A DNA stretch of 64,000 nucleotides from JBEGHD01 sp049334165 (GTDB taxonomy: Bacteria; Bacteroidota; Bacteroidia; Flavobacteriales_D; Sanyastnellaceae): assembly GCA_049334165.1 (NCBI GenBank), contig JBEGHD010000004.1; one strand, 5' to 3'. Within the stretch, counting starts at the first letter, position 1. Each line of letters opens with the position of its first letter. Under the pieces are notes generated by a model that was not told the origin of the DNA, searched no databases, and was given only the letters and a program-made list of their open reading frames with translations. The translations under genes and the position numbers were made by a program. Shown here piece after piece: positions 47,513-56,944 of this stretch.

Positions 47513-50500
47513 GTGATGAAGAACATTTCTACTCTTTTTGTATCCATTCTTTTACTTTCAGGTTTCTATGCCAACAAGGCTCTTGGAACTGCACCTCCTC
47601 TTTTCGGGTTTGACGATCAGTTATGCGATAACGAAGATTGTTATGTTTCCGGTTATGGTGAGTCTGAACGAGCTATTTGGCTAACCGATTTACCCAATGG
47701 GATTCACGAAGATTTCATGTTCGATGAAAATGGCGGTAGCTTCGAGACCTTCCCGAACGGGACAGCCCATCTCTCTGGTACCGTGGTGAACATGGAAGAT
47801 CCGGACTATGCTTTCGAAATGAGCGTTTGGTTTAAGAACCGAATGAACTGGGAAGAATGGTCTGACCTCGGTCGAGGCTGGAAAGGTAATCCAGACATTG
47901 TCGGTAACCTTTACCAAACCTGGGATTATTTCATCATGGATCCTGATTCAGCCAATGAGTTGATCGGGATTAATGCTTTGGATGGTTCTTACATCAGCCT
48001 CACGCACAGACCTTCAAATTACCACTACGGTCTTCAAATTGGCGAAGCAGCCAACGACAAAAATGCCGAACCTGGAATGTCGGTTTGGTTTGATTACTCA
48101 GGTCAGGTAGATGGCGAATATATCATTGGCCACGGGGATGCAAACCTCGAAGGAGGTTGCGAAAATCTACCTGTTTTGGATTGTGTAGATGATGTTTCTA
48201 TCGAGTGCGACCAGGACACCGCTCCTGACTTCACCGGTGAACCGGAGCTCAACTGTCCCGAGAGCTACACTTTGACTTACGAGGATCAAATCGTTGAAAC
48301 AGATTGTGGCTATACCATCATTCGAGTTTGGACAGCTACACACGTTGTCAGCTCTGAAGAGGTTGTTTGCGAACAGCACATCACTGTAGAAGACACAGAG
48401 GCTCCAGTTGTCGATATGAGTTTGCTCAATGCCTCAGGATGTTCTATAAATTCGGAAGCTATTGCTGCTGCCGTAGTAGATAATTGTGACGAAAACCCGA
48501 CCGTGGAAGTGCAGGTTCTGGAAAGTGAATCAACCAGCGGAGACTTTTGCGATCCTGGAATGTTTAGAACCCAAACTATGGGCGGATGGGGAGCGAACCC
48601 AAATGGAAATAACCCCGGTGTTTATCTTGAAAATAACTTTGACGCGGCTTTCCCCAACGGGATTACAATTGGGTGTGAAAACACGATCACCTTTACTTCG
48701 GCTCAGGCAATTCGAGATTTCTTGCCGAGTGGGTCTTCTCCGTCTCCACTACCAGAGGGCAACATGACCAACCCTGGTGGTAGCTACAACAATGTGTTTG
48801 CCGGCCAGGTGCTTGCTCTTTCAATTAGCGCTGGTTTTGATCAGGCTATTGAAGATTTTGGGGATGCTCCAATCACAATTCTCGACCTTGAAGTTGCCAG
48901 TGGAGATCTTGCTGGTGTTTCGGTTTCAGAATTGCTTCAGGAGGCGAACAACGTTCTTGGAGGATGTGAATCTGAATACTCAATTACTCAACTTAACACG
49001 GCAATCACTTCAATAAACGAAAACTTTGTGGATGGTACCCAAAGTAATGGTTACCTCGATTGCGATCTCGAGGGAGAGTGTGTTCAGCTCGTGAACGTCC
49101 AGGTTTATGCCACTGACGAATGCGGGAACACGCTTGACGAAATTTTTCAACTGACTATTTCAGATGACGAGGCCCCTGTGTTTGTTTCCGCTCCAGATGA
49201 CATTTCAGTTCCGTGTGGAGAGATCCCAGAGCCGATTTACGAGATAGAGGATAACTGTTCCTCTGCAGAAGTGGTTGTTGAAGTTGCCGATGAGCTAGTG
49301 TCTGGCGCTTGTCTGAACACCATTCAAAGGACATTCACTGCCACGGATGCTTGTGGAAACGTAACCACTCATGTGCAGTACATCCAGCAAATTGATGAGG
49401 AAGCTCCTGTTTTTCAGAATGAACCTGAAAACCTGACCATTCTGTGTGGCGAGGAAATCCCATCTTTTGAGCCAACTGTAACAGACAACTGTTTGGAAGA
49501 CTTGCCTGTCGAGTTTTCTGAGGAGATTCAGACTTCTAATTGCCAGCAAGTCATCACTCAAACATGGACCGCTATTGACAATTGTTCAAACACCAGCTCA
49601 GTTTCGCGTCAGATAATTGTGGTTGATACCACAGGCCCTGTAGCCGAGGCTGGAGTGGAAGAATTGACTGTAGAGTGCGGTAGTCTGGAGGAAGCTCCAG
49701 AGCTGTCATTCAGTGACGACTGCAGCGAAATTGCGTCTGTTACTTTTGAAGATGAAGTGGAGGAAGATGGATGCGCACAATTAATCTCAAGAGTTTACAC
49801 CGCAACGGATAATTGCGGAAATACGACTGTCGTTACCCAAATTATTGAGGTAATCGATCAGGCTCCTCCACAGTTCATTTCAGTTCCTGCTGATGTCGAG
49901 ACCCTCTGTGGTGCAGTTCCCCAGATCAATGATCCAATCGTAATTGACAACTGCAGTGAAGTGGAAATTTCGCTTACGGTTAGCTATCCCGAAACAGAAA
50001 ATTGCAACGAAATTGTTCGCACCTGGACAGCTACTGATGCTTGTGGAAACAGCTCTTTCGCTACTCAAACAATAGTTCAGATTGATAATGAAGCACCGGT
50101 TTTTACCGATGTTCCAGAAGATATCACTGCGGCTTGTGGTGATCCAGTAGAGTTTTTAGAGCCCACAGCTACAGATAATTGCCCGACTTCACTTGAAGTG
50201 GTTTATGAAGAAGAATCTACAGCTGCGGATTGTGCAGTGATTACTACCAGAACGTGGATAGCCACAGATGGTTGTGGTAACACTGCCGTGGCAACGCAAA
50301 CGATTACACAAACTGATAACGAAGAGCCTGTTTTTGATGCACCTTCAGAGATTTCTGTGGAGTGCAACTCTATCCCGACAGAAGCAAATATCAACGTTTC
50401 AGACGATTGTGCGGAACAACTTGATGTCAGCTACAGCGATTCTGTGATTGATGGAGTTTGCAGTTACTCCTTTGTGAGAACATGGACAGCAATAGACGTA

Positions 50501-53500
50501 TGTGGAAACACAGCGGTTTTCGAACAGACGATTAATGTAGTTGATGAATCTGCACCTGAATTTGTGTACGTACCAATAACCAAGTCTGTACCTTGTGGTG
50601 TTTCACCACTTTTGGAGTCGCCTGAAGTTGTAGACAACTGCTCGGATATTGAAATTGAATTCTCTGAAGAAATCACTGGTGAAGGATGCAATCAGCAAAT
50701 GATTCGCACCTGGATTGCAACTGATGCCTGTGGTAACTCTTCAGAGGCTACTCAGGTGATCAATTTTATCGACAATCAAGGACCGACTTTCTCAGCTTCA
50801 GTAAGCGACCTCGAACTTTCTTGTGAAGAAGAAGTGCCAGCAGCTGTTGATTTGACAGCTACTGATAATTGTTCAGGTGTAGTGGAGGTGGTTTTCTTTG
50901 AGGAAATGACCCAGCTGTGCGGTAGCACTTACACCATTGAAAGAACATGGACAGCCACTGACGACTGCGGTAACAGTTCAGTGGAATCGCAGACGATCGA
51001 AGTGATTGACGATGTAGCTCCGGTTTTTGAGTTTGTCCCTGAAGATGTGGAAGTAGCTTGTGGATCAATTCCAGAAGTTTCAACTCTCAATGCCACAGAC
51101 AACTGTGGGGGAGAAGTGACCATCGAATTCGACACAGAATCGCCTACTGGAGGATGCCCGAATATTCAACGAATCTGGACGGCTACTGACGCTTGTGGAA
51201 ATGCTACTTCAGTAATTCAAAATGTATTTATTACCGATACTGAAGCTCCTACTTTTGTGGACTTCCCGGATGACATCGAAGTAGACTGTAACAGCTTACC
51301 AGAAATGCCAGATCCGGATGCTGTCGATAATTGCGATGAGAATGTAGTTGTGACCGCCACTCAAAGCATTATTGGAAGCGGTTGTCAATACACCATCATC
51401 CGCACATGGATTGCATCAGATGCTTGCGGAAACTCAACTGTTCGCAGTCAGTCGGTAACTGTAAACGACACTGAAGCACCTGTTTTTGCAGAGTCTCCAG
51501 AAGACATTACTGTAGAGTGTAGTAGCGACCTCGCACCGACTTACCCAGAGGTGGTTGATGACTGTGCCGGAAACATTCAGGTAACTCACGAGGATGAAGT
51601 ACTTGGATCGGGATGTGAGTACCAAATTCTAAGGACGTTTACTGCCATGGACGATTGTGGAAACACCGCTACTGAAGATCAGATCATCACGGTAGTCGAC
51701 AATTCAGCACCATTTTTACAGGGTATCCCCGCGAATGCTTATGTGGACTGCAACAACATTCCAGAACCTGCAGAGGTGACTGCAGTTGATGCCTGCTCAC
51801 AAGATTTGGAGGTAACTCTCACAGAGGAAACCTTTGGTGAAGGTTGCGAATACGTGATCAGCAGAACATATTACGCAGAAGACGATTGCGGAAACGGAAT
51901 TTCGATTACCACACTCGTTCACGTAAGTGACGAGTCGGCTCCGGTCTTCTCTGGTTTGGAACCCGAGGTAAACGTTGACTGTGACGAAGTAATGCCAGAA
52001 TTAGGCGAGCCAACTGTTACAGACAACTGCACTGAAAACCCAACAGTCAATTACATGACATTCTCTGAATCAGTAGAATGTGGAGGTGAGATCATAACCA
52101 GAATCTGGACTGCCACGGATGATTGTGGAAACACAAGTACATTCACTCAGGTAGTAAACAGAACTGACACTACGGCTCCGGTGATGACAAACGTACCGTC
52201 AAACACCATTGCCGAATGTGGAAGTCTTCCTGCAATTGAGTATCCTGATGCTACTGACAACTGTACTGATCAGGTTGAAATTACCGTGATTCAGGAAGTT
52301 ATTCCCGGGGAATGTCCGTACGAAGTTCAGCGAATTTTCCGCGCCTTTGATGAATGCGGAAATATGAGTATGGCAGTTCAAAGCATTTTTGTTCACGACA
52401 CTCAGGCACCTGAGTTTACTTCAGAGCTTCCGCAAGACACTACCGTAAATTGTGGTGAAGTGCCAGGTCCTGCCGAGGTGACGGCAGTAGACAATTGCTC
52501 TGTAGTTGAAATTATTTTCTCAGAAGAGACCGTGATTGAAGATTGCGGCAAAACATTAATCAGAACCTGGACAGCGTCAGATGATTGCGACAATTCAACA
52601 ATGCACACTCAGGTAATCACCTTGGAAGACAATGCCAGCCCTCAGTTTGAATACCAGCCTCAACCGCTAACGGTGGAGTGCTCAGAAGTTCCGGCTTTTG
52701 ATTCCATACCTGTATGGGACGATTGCGGAAATGTGACGATTACGCTGGAAGAACTGGTGACTGAAACCGAATGCTCTTCAGAGTATGAACTTTTCAGAAT
52801 ATGGACGGCTACCGACAACTGTGGAAATCAGGCTAGTGTTGCCCAGGAAATTTCTGTAGTGGACAACACTGCTCCTGTAATCACAAATTTACCTGAAGAT
52901 ACAATCGCAGATTGTCACAATGTACCCGAGGTACCAGAATTAATAGTCGATGAAGGATGCGGAAATGAAAACGTTGATATCCAGCTTGAAGAAACTATTA
53001 GTGGAGATACAGAAAGTGATAACTGTGAACTTGGAAATGCGGTAACGCTTTCTAACGAAGTTGCACTGCTTCTGCCTGGCGTTGAAGGAATGAGCGAATA
53101 CTTTGTGTTTGCTGAAGAAGGTGGTTTGCTCGAGCGTGATCCGCAAACCGGAACAGCCCATATCACCGGTCAGGTCTACGATGTTGCTAACGGTAATAAA
53201 AGCTGGATTATCGACATTCACCTTGAAAACCAGATGAACTGGGAAGAGTGGTCAGCTCTCGGTCGTTCTTACAAAGACGATGCAGATGTAGCGGGCGATA
53301 GTTACCTTGACTGGTCTTTCTACACAGTAGATCCCGATCAAAGTCAACTAGTGGGTGCTGGCGACTTTAGTGGAAGTACACTTTCACTTTCTCACGCACC
53401 GCTGGACTTTATGTACGGTTTCCAGCTCGGTTGGGCTGCCAACAACAGAAATGCCGAATATGGAATGTCAGGTTGGTTTATGTACGATGGAGAAGTTAAT

Positions 53501-53938
53501 GGAACTCAGATCGAAGGAATGGGAGACATCATTGTGGAAAACAACTGTTGTCCAGACCATGAGATTGTTAGAACCTGGACAATCACTGACTGTGCCGGAA
53601 ATCAAACGGTGCATGTTCAAACAATTACAGTGACTAGCACATTCGAACCAGGAACCATCAACATGCCTTTCATTGCCGAAGAGCCAAACTTCAGCGTCAC
53701 TGGTAGTGAGGGTGAAGAGTTTAACCTGCGCTACTACGTGCCAGAGAGTGGAAAAGTGAATATCAGTATGTACGACCTCAGTGGTAATCACCTGAAAACA
53801 ATCTTCGATGGTTATTTGGAAGAAGGCCAGGAGTACACCACAAAGGTTAATAAAACAAGCTTTACTTCCGGGATTTACCTCTTCCGGATGGTCTACGGAT
53901 CAGAATCGATTTCTGACAAAGAAATCGTGACGAGGTAA
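47513..53938 (+). CDS. Giant HYR-like repeat protein with T9SS sorting tail
   Basis: 2141 residues. Signal peptide about 1-25. Residues about 35-215 are a domain I call E (GTAHLSGTV, MNWEEWSDLGRG, MSVWFDYSG). Then about 18 HYR-like immunoglobulin-fold repeats of about 77 residues, 16 of them complete and regular between 49159 and 52862, each with APVF…P…C, DNCS, RTWTATDACGN and a closing VxD. Each repeat carries three to four cysteines, probably disulfide-bonded. A second copy of domain E (about 1835-2010) is inserted inside the last repeat, whose end (HEIVRTWTITDCAGNQ) resumes after it. The T9SS tail (about 2060-2141) is of the later-class type (VNISMYDLSGNHLK … SGIYLFRM). A long surface fibre, probably adhesive. 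Confidence 0.88.
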   Translation: MMKNISTLFVSILLLSGFYANKALGTAPPLFGFDDQLCDNEDCYVSGYGESERAIWLTDLPNGIHEDFMFDENGGSFETFPNGTAHLSGTVVNMEDPDYAFEMSVWFKNRMNWEEWSDLGRGWKGNPDIVGNLYQTWDYFIMDPDSANELIGINALDGSYISLTHRPSNYHYGLQIGEAANDKNAEPGMSVWFDYSGQVDGEYIIGHGDANLEGGCENLPVLDCVDDVSIECDQDTAPDFTGEPELNCPESYTLTYEDQIVETDCGYTIIRVWTATHVVSSEEVVCEQHITVEDTEAPVVDMSLLNASGCSINSEAIAAAVVDNCDENPTVEVQVLESESTSGDFCDPGMFRTQTMGGWGANPNGNNPGVYLENNFDAAFPNGITIGCENTITFTSAQAIRDFLPSGSSPSPLPEGNMTNPGGSYNNVFAGQVLALSISAGFDQAIEDFGDAPITILDLEVASGDLAGVSVSELLQEANNVLGGCESEYSITQLNTAITSINENFVDGTQSNGYLDCDLEGECVQLVNVQVYATDECGNTLDEIFQLTISDDEAPVFVSAPDDISVPCGEIPEPIYEIEDNCSSAEVVVEVADELVSGACLNTIQRTFTATDACGNVTTHVQYIQQIDEEAPVFQNEPENLTILCGEEIPSFEPTVTDNCLEDLPVEFSEEIQTSNCQQVITQTWTAIDNCSNTSSVSRQIIVVDTTGPVAEAGVEELTVECGSLEEAPELSFSDDCSEIASVTFEDEVEEDGCAQLISRVYTATDNCGNTTVVTQIIEVIDQAPPQFISVPADVETLCGAVPQINDPIVIDNCSEVEISLTVSYPETENCNEIVRTWTATDACGNSSFATQTIVQIDNEAPVFTDVPEDITAACGDPVEFLEPTATDNCPTSLEVVYEEESTAADCAVITTRTWIATDGCGNTAVATQTITQTDNEEPVFDAPSEISVECNSIPTEANINVSDDCAEQLDVSYSDSVIDGVCSYSFVRTWTAIDVCGNTAVFEQTINVVDESAPEFVYVPITKSVPCGVSPLLESPEVVDNCSDIEIEFSEEITGEGCNQQMIRTWIATDACGNSSEATQVINFIDNQGPTFSASVSDLELSCEEEVPAAVDLTATDNCSGVVEVVFFEEMTQLCGSTYTIERTWTATDDCGNSSVESQTIEVIDDVAPVFEFVPEDVEVACGSIPEVSTLNATDNCGGEVTIEFDTESPTGGCPNIQRIWTATDACGNATSVIQNVFITDTEAPTFVDFPDDIEVDCNSLPEMPDPDAVDNCDENVVVTATQSIIGSGCQYTIIRTWIASDACGNSTVRSQSVTVNDTEAPVFAESPEDITVECSSDLAPTYPEVVDDCAGNIQVTHEDEVLGSGCEYQILRTFTAMDDCGNTATEDQIITVVDNSAPFLQGIPANAYVDCNNIPEPAEVTAVDACSQDLEVTLTEETFGEGCEYVISRTYYAEDDCGNGISITTLVHVSDESAPVFSGLEPEVNVDCDEVMPELGEPTVTDNCTENPTVNYMTFSESVECGGEIITRIWTATDDCGNTSTFTQVVNRTDTTAPVMTNVPSNTIAECGSLPAIEYPDATDNCTDQVEITVIQEVIPGECPYEVQRIFRAFDECGNMSMAVQSIFVHDTQAPEFTSELPQDTTVNCGEVPGPAEVTAVDNCSVVEIIFSEETVIEDCGKTLIRTWTASDDCDNSTMHTQVITLEDNASPQFEYQPQPLTVECSEVPAFDSIPVWDDCGNVTITLEELVTETECSSEYELFRIWTATDNCGNQASVAQEISVVDNTAPVITNLPEDTIADCHNVPEVPELIVDEGCGNENVDIQLEETISGDTESDNCELGNAVTLSNEVALLLPGVEGMSEYFVFAEEGGLLERDPQTGTAHITGQVYDVANGNKSWIIDIHLENQMNWEEWSALGRSYKDDADVAGDSYLDWSFYTVDPDQSQLVGAGDFSGSTLSLSHAPLDFMYGFQLGWAANNRNAEYGMSGWFMYDGEVNGTQIEGMGDIIVENNCCPDHEIVRTWTITDCAGNQTVHVQTITVTSTFEPGTINMPFIAEEPNFSVTGSEGEEFNLRYYVPESGKVNISMYDLSGNHLKTIFDGYLEEGQEYTTKVNKTSFTSGIYLFRMVYGSESISDKEIVTR
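49159..52862 (+). repeat. Sixteen tandem HYR-like repeats of about 231 bp
   Basis: The coding repeats are recognised by GATAA(C/T)TG-type DNC codons and TG(C/T)GGAAAC (CGN) near the end of each unit. They vary by several codons in length and are well diverged, so they are old protein repeats, not recent DNA amplification. Confidence 0.85.
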
Positions 53939-53982
53939 GTAGTTCAAATTAGTGAACATCTGTAGTTTTAGTGTTAATCGGA

Positions 53983-54022
53983 AAAAGCCCAGACAGATCG
54001 CTGTCCGGGCTTTTTCTTTTTT
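53983..54022 (+). terminator. Rho-independent terminator of the HYR gene
   Basis: AAAAAGCCCAGACAG (53982-53996) pairs with CTGTCCGGGCTTTTT (54001-54015, one mismatch), loop ATCG, followed by CTTTTTT. Confidence 0.88.
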
Positions 54023-54085
54023 ACCCGCTCATACTTTCAGATCTCCGCTTGTGAAACGAACAATCAGAGCTTCGAGGCATTTTGA

Positions 54086-54093
54086 TACATTTG
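54086..54093 (+). promoter_or_regulatory. -7 element for the M1 peptidase gene
   Basis: TACATTTG matches TAnnTTTG; the ATG follows at 54114, leader about 16 nt. No -33 box at the right distance. Confidence 0.55.
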
Positions 54094-54113
54094 TCTCTGT
54101 CGAAAAAACCTAA

Positions 54114-56438
54114 ATGATGAAGTTGAAAATAACTAACCTGATATGTCTGCTGGTATTTCCAGCTCTGCTATTTGCCCAGAAAAACACAAATCAAAACAAA
54201 TTCAGACAGCTCGGGCCTGAACTGCGCTCACCAAACGTTTACAGAACGGCTTCCGGAGCTCCAGGTGAAAAATACTGGCAGCAAAAAGCCGACTACAAAA
54301 TGGACATTGAGCTCGATGACGAGTTGCAAAGAATTTACGGTGAAGAAACCATCACCTACTACAACAACTCTCCCCACGATCTGACTTACCTTTGGGTTCA
54401 GCTCGATCAAAACATGAGAGCAAAAGATTCAGACTCTTATAAAATTCGCCAGTCGAGCATCGACCCCGATAATGTAGACAAAGGAGACCTGGACAGACTG
54501 GAGCCCTGGTTTGATGGAGGTTTTAAGCTCGATTACGTGAAAGATGGAAGCGGAAACGATTTGGAACATACGGTGAACAAGACGATGATGCGCATCGATC
54601 TTCCGCAAAAACTGAGAGCAGGTCAGAGTACGGTCATCAAAATCAAGTGGTGGTACAACATCAACGACCGAATGAAAATTGGTGGACGTAGTGGGTACGA
54701 GTATTTCGAAGATGAAGACAACTACCTGTACACCATTGCTCAGTTTTATCCTCGAATGGCTGTTTACAGTGACCACGAAGGTTGGATCAACAAACAATTC
54801 CTGGGAAGAGGGGAGTTCGCACTTCCTTTTGGTGATTTCGAAGTATCGATCACTGCTCCCGAAGACCATGTGATTGCCGCTACAGGCACACTTCAAAATG
54901 AGCGCTCTGTGCTCACCTCAAAACAAAGGTCCAGAATGGACGAGGCTCGCGATTCCGATGAGCCAGTGATGATCATCACCGAAGACGAAGCTCGTGAAAA
55001 CGAGAAAACAAAGGCATCTGGCAAAAAGACCTGGGAGTTTTATGCTGAAAATGTGAGAGATTTTGGTTTTGCTTCGTCCCGCAAATTCCTTTGGGATGCT
55101 CAGGGAGTAGAAATCGGAGGAAATGAAATCCTTGCTATGAGCTACTATCCGAAAGAAGGGAACCCACTTTGGGAGCGTTTCTCAACTAAGGCTGTTGTGC
55201 AGACACTCGAGACCTATTCGAAACACACCATCGATTATCCTTATCCGGTTGCAATTTCTGTAAATGCCGCTCGAATAGGCATGGAGTATCCCATGATTTG
55301 CTTCAACTATGGACGCCCTGAAGAGGACGGCACCTACACGGAACGGCTGAAATACGGAATGATCAGCGTGATTATCCACGAAGTCGGCCATAATTTCTTC
55401 CCGATGATTGTCAATTCTGATGAGCGACAGTGGACGTGGATGGACGAAGGCTTGAATACATTTTGCCAGTATTTGGCAGAACAGGAGTGGGACGCGAATT
55501 ACCCATCGAGAAGAGGACCTGCAAGAAATATTGTGGATTACATGAAAGGCGACCCAAGTCAGATTTCACCAATTATGACCAACTCTGAAAGCATTTATCA
55601 ATTTGGTAACAACGCATACGGCAAGCCAGCCACCGCTCTCAATATTCTCAGAGAAACGGTGATGGGGCGCGAGCTGTTCGACTTTGCATTCAAAACTTAT
55701 GCAGAGCGCTGGGCTTTTAAACACCCGACTCCTGCAGACTTCTTCCGTACTATGGAAGACGCATCTGCTGTGGATCTCGACTGGTTTTGGAGAGGTTGGT
55801 TCTACACTACAGACCATGTAGATATCGGTATGGAAAGCGTGGAGTGGTATCAAATCAGCACCGGCAACCCAGAAGTGGAAAAGCCCATTGCAAGAGAGAA
55901 AGCAGAAAACGAACCTGAGGATGTAACAGATATCAAGAATGAAGAAGATGTCCCTGAAACCAGAGTTGAGAAAGATGAGTCACTGAGAGACTTCTATGTG
56001 AAACACGACCCTTACCAGGTTACTCAACTCGATAAAAAGGAGTACCAGGAATATCTCGACAATCTTACGGATGAAGAAAAAGAAGTGCTTGAGAGCGGTG
56101 ACAATTTCTACGAAATCACTTTTGAAAATCATGGAGGTCTTGTGATGCCGCTCATTTTGAAATTCGAATATAAGGACGGTACTTCCGAAATAGTTCGTAT
56201 TCCTGCAGAGATTTGGAGAATGAGTGAGCCGAAAGTCACCAAAGTGTTTGTTACAGATCAGCCTGCTACTCGGATTGTACTCGATCCTCATTTAGAAACA
56301 GCAGACACGGAGATGAGCAACAACTATTGGCCGAAGCAGCCAACTCCAACTCGTTTCGACCTCTTTAAAGACAAAATGGAGAAAAGAAATGAAAACCCGA
56401 TGCAAAGAAATCAGCGCAACGAAGAGTTGAAAGATTAA
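54114..56438 (+). CDS. Exported M1-family metallopeptidase
   Basis: 774 residues. Signal peptide 1-21 (ends LLFAQ). Aminopeptidase N-like architecture: N-terminal beta domain about 50-320, thermolysin-like catalytic domain about 330-600. Zinc motif HEVGH at residues 422-426, with the third ligand Glu in WMDEGLNTF; the exopeptidase GAMEN motif is altered to GMEYP (ARIGMEYPM), as in many Bacteroidota M1 members, which may relax N-terminal recognition. C-terminal about 610-774 is a charged region rich in Glu/Lys. No T9SS tail, so probably periplasmic. It cleaves peptides from their N-terminus. Confidence 0.92.
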   Translation: MMKLKITNLICLLVFPALLFAQKNTNQNKFRQLGPELRSPNVYRTASGAPGEKYWQQKADYKMDIELDDELQRIYGEETITYYNNSPHDLTYLWVQLDQNMRAKDSDSYKIRQSSIDPDNVDKGDLDRLEPWFDGGFKLDYVKDGSGNDLEHTVNKTMMRIDLPQKLRAGQSTVIKIKWWYNINDRMKIGGRSGYEYFEDEDNYLYTIAQFYPRMAVYSDHEGWINKQFLGRGEFALPFGDFEVSITAPEDHVIAATGTLQNERSVLTSKQRSRMDEARDSDEPVMIITEDEARENEKTKASGKKTWEFYAENVRDFGFASSRKFLWDAQGVEIGGNEILAMSYYPKEGNPLWERFSTKAVVQTLETYSKHTIDYPYPVAISVNAARIGMEYPMICFNYGRPEEDGTYTERLKYGMISVIIHEVGHNFFPMIVNSDERQWTWMDEGLNTFCQYLAEQEWDANYPSRRGPARNIVDYMKGDPSQISPIMTNSESIYQFGNNAYGKPATALNILRETVMGRELFDFAFKTYAERWAFKHPTPADFFRTMEDASAVDLDWFWRGWFYTTDHVDIGMESVEWYQISTGNPEVEKPIAREKAENEPEDVTDIKNEEDVPETRVEKDESLRDFYVKHDPYQVTQLDKKEYQEYLDNLTDEEKEVLESGDNFYEITFENHGGLVMPLILKFEYKDGTSEIVRIPAEIWRMSEPKVTKVFVTDQPATRIVLDPHLETADTEMSNNYWPKQPTPTRFDLFKDKMEKRNENPMQRNQRNEELKD

Positions 56439-56461
56439 TGAAAACACAGTTCGAATAATTT

Positions 56462-56500
56462 AAGCCCTTTTTGGAACAAACCGAAAAGGGCTTTTTCTTT
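56462..56500 (+). terminator. Rho-independent terminator of the M1 peptidase gene
   Basis: AAGCCCTTTTTGG (56462-56474) pairs with CCGAAAAGGGCTT (56481-56493, one mismatch), loop AACAAA, then TTTCTTTT. Confidence 0.9.
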
Positions 56501-56555
56501 TCAAGGCTTTTTTGAAAATGCTTACTTACCTTGCTTTCAAAGAAAATCCACAGAA

Positions 56556-56942
56556 ATGGCTAAGAAAGGACCAATGCCTAGTTTCGAAACTATTGATGAT
56601 TACATTGCTCACCAACCTGAAGATGCACGCGAAAAGTTGAACGAGTTGAGAGCGATAATCAAAGAGGCTGCACCGGATGCTAAAGAAGTTTTGAACTACA
56701 AAATCCCATGTTTTACACTTGTGTCAGAAGGTAAGAGGGATCAGCAAATTATGATGGCCGGGTATGCTCGGTTCATCGGATTTTATCCTTTTCCTACAAC
56801 GATGGAAGCATTCGCGGAGGAACTCAAAGGTTTTAAAAAAGGAAAGGGTTCGGTACAGTTTCCTCTAAACCAACCACTCCCTAAAGAACTGATCAGAAGA
56901 ATGGTGAAATTCAGAAAAGATGAGCTGCAAAGAGATAACTAG
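56556..56942 (+). CDS. DUF1801 (YdhG-like) protein
   Basis: A 128-residue cytosolic protein of the DUF1801 family, some members of which (YdhG/FrataxinLike Fra) were proposed as iron chaperones. Visible family motifs: YIAHQPEDAREKLNELRAIIKEAAPDAKEVLNYKIPCF (shown for position, about residues 13-50, key residues P, E, Y, P) and IGFYPFPT, then GKGSVQFPLNQPLPKELIRRMVKFR. The tyrosine-isoleucine-proline turn and the late SVQFP strand are diagnostic. Its stop lies 2 bp from the convergent PiT-like gene. Iron binding is not shown by any clear ligand set, so function stays open. Confidence 0.88.
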   Translation: MAKKGPMPSFETIDDYIAHQPEDAREKLNELRAIIKEAAPDAKEVLNYKIPCFTLVSEGKRDQQIMMAGYARFIGFYPFPTTMEAFAEELKGFKKGKGSVQFPLNQPLPKELIRRMVKFRKDELQRDN

Positions 56943-56944
56943 GC

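Noticed and set aside
49159..52862. Recent DNA amplification in the HYR gene
   Set aside because: Repeats differ in length and sequence at most positions; only structural residues (Cys, Asp, Trp, Gly) are constant.
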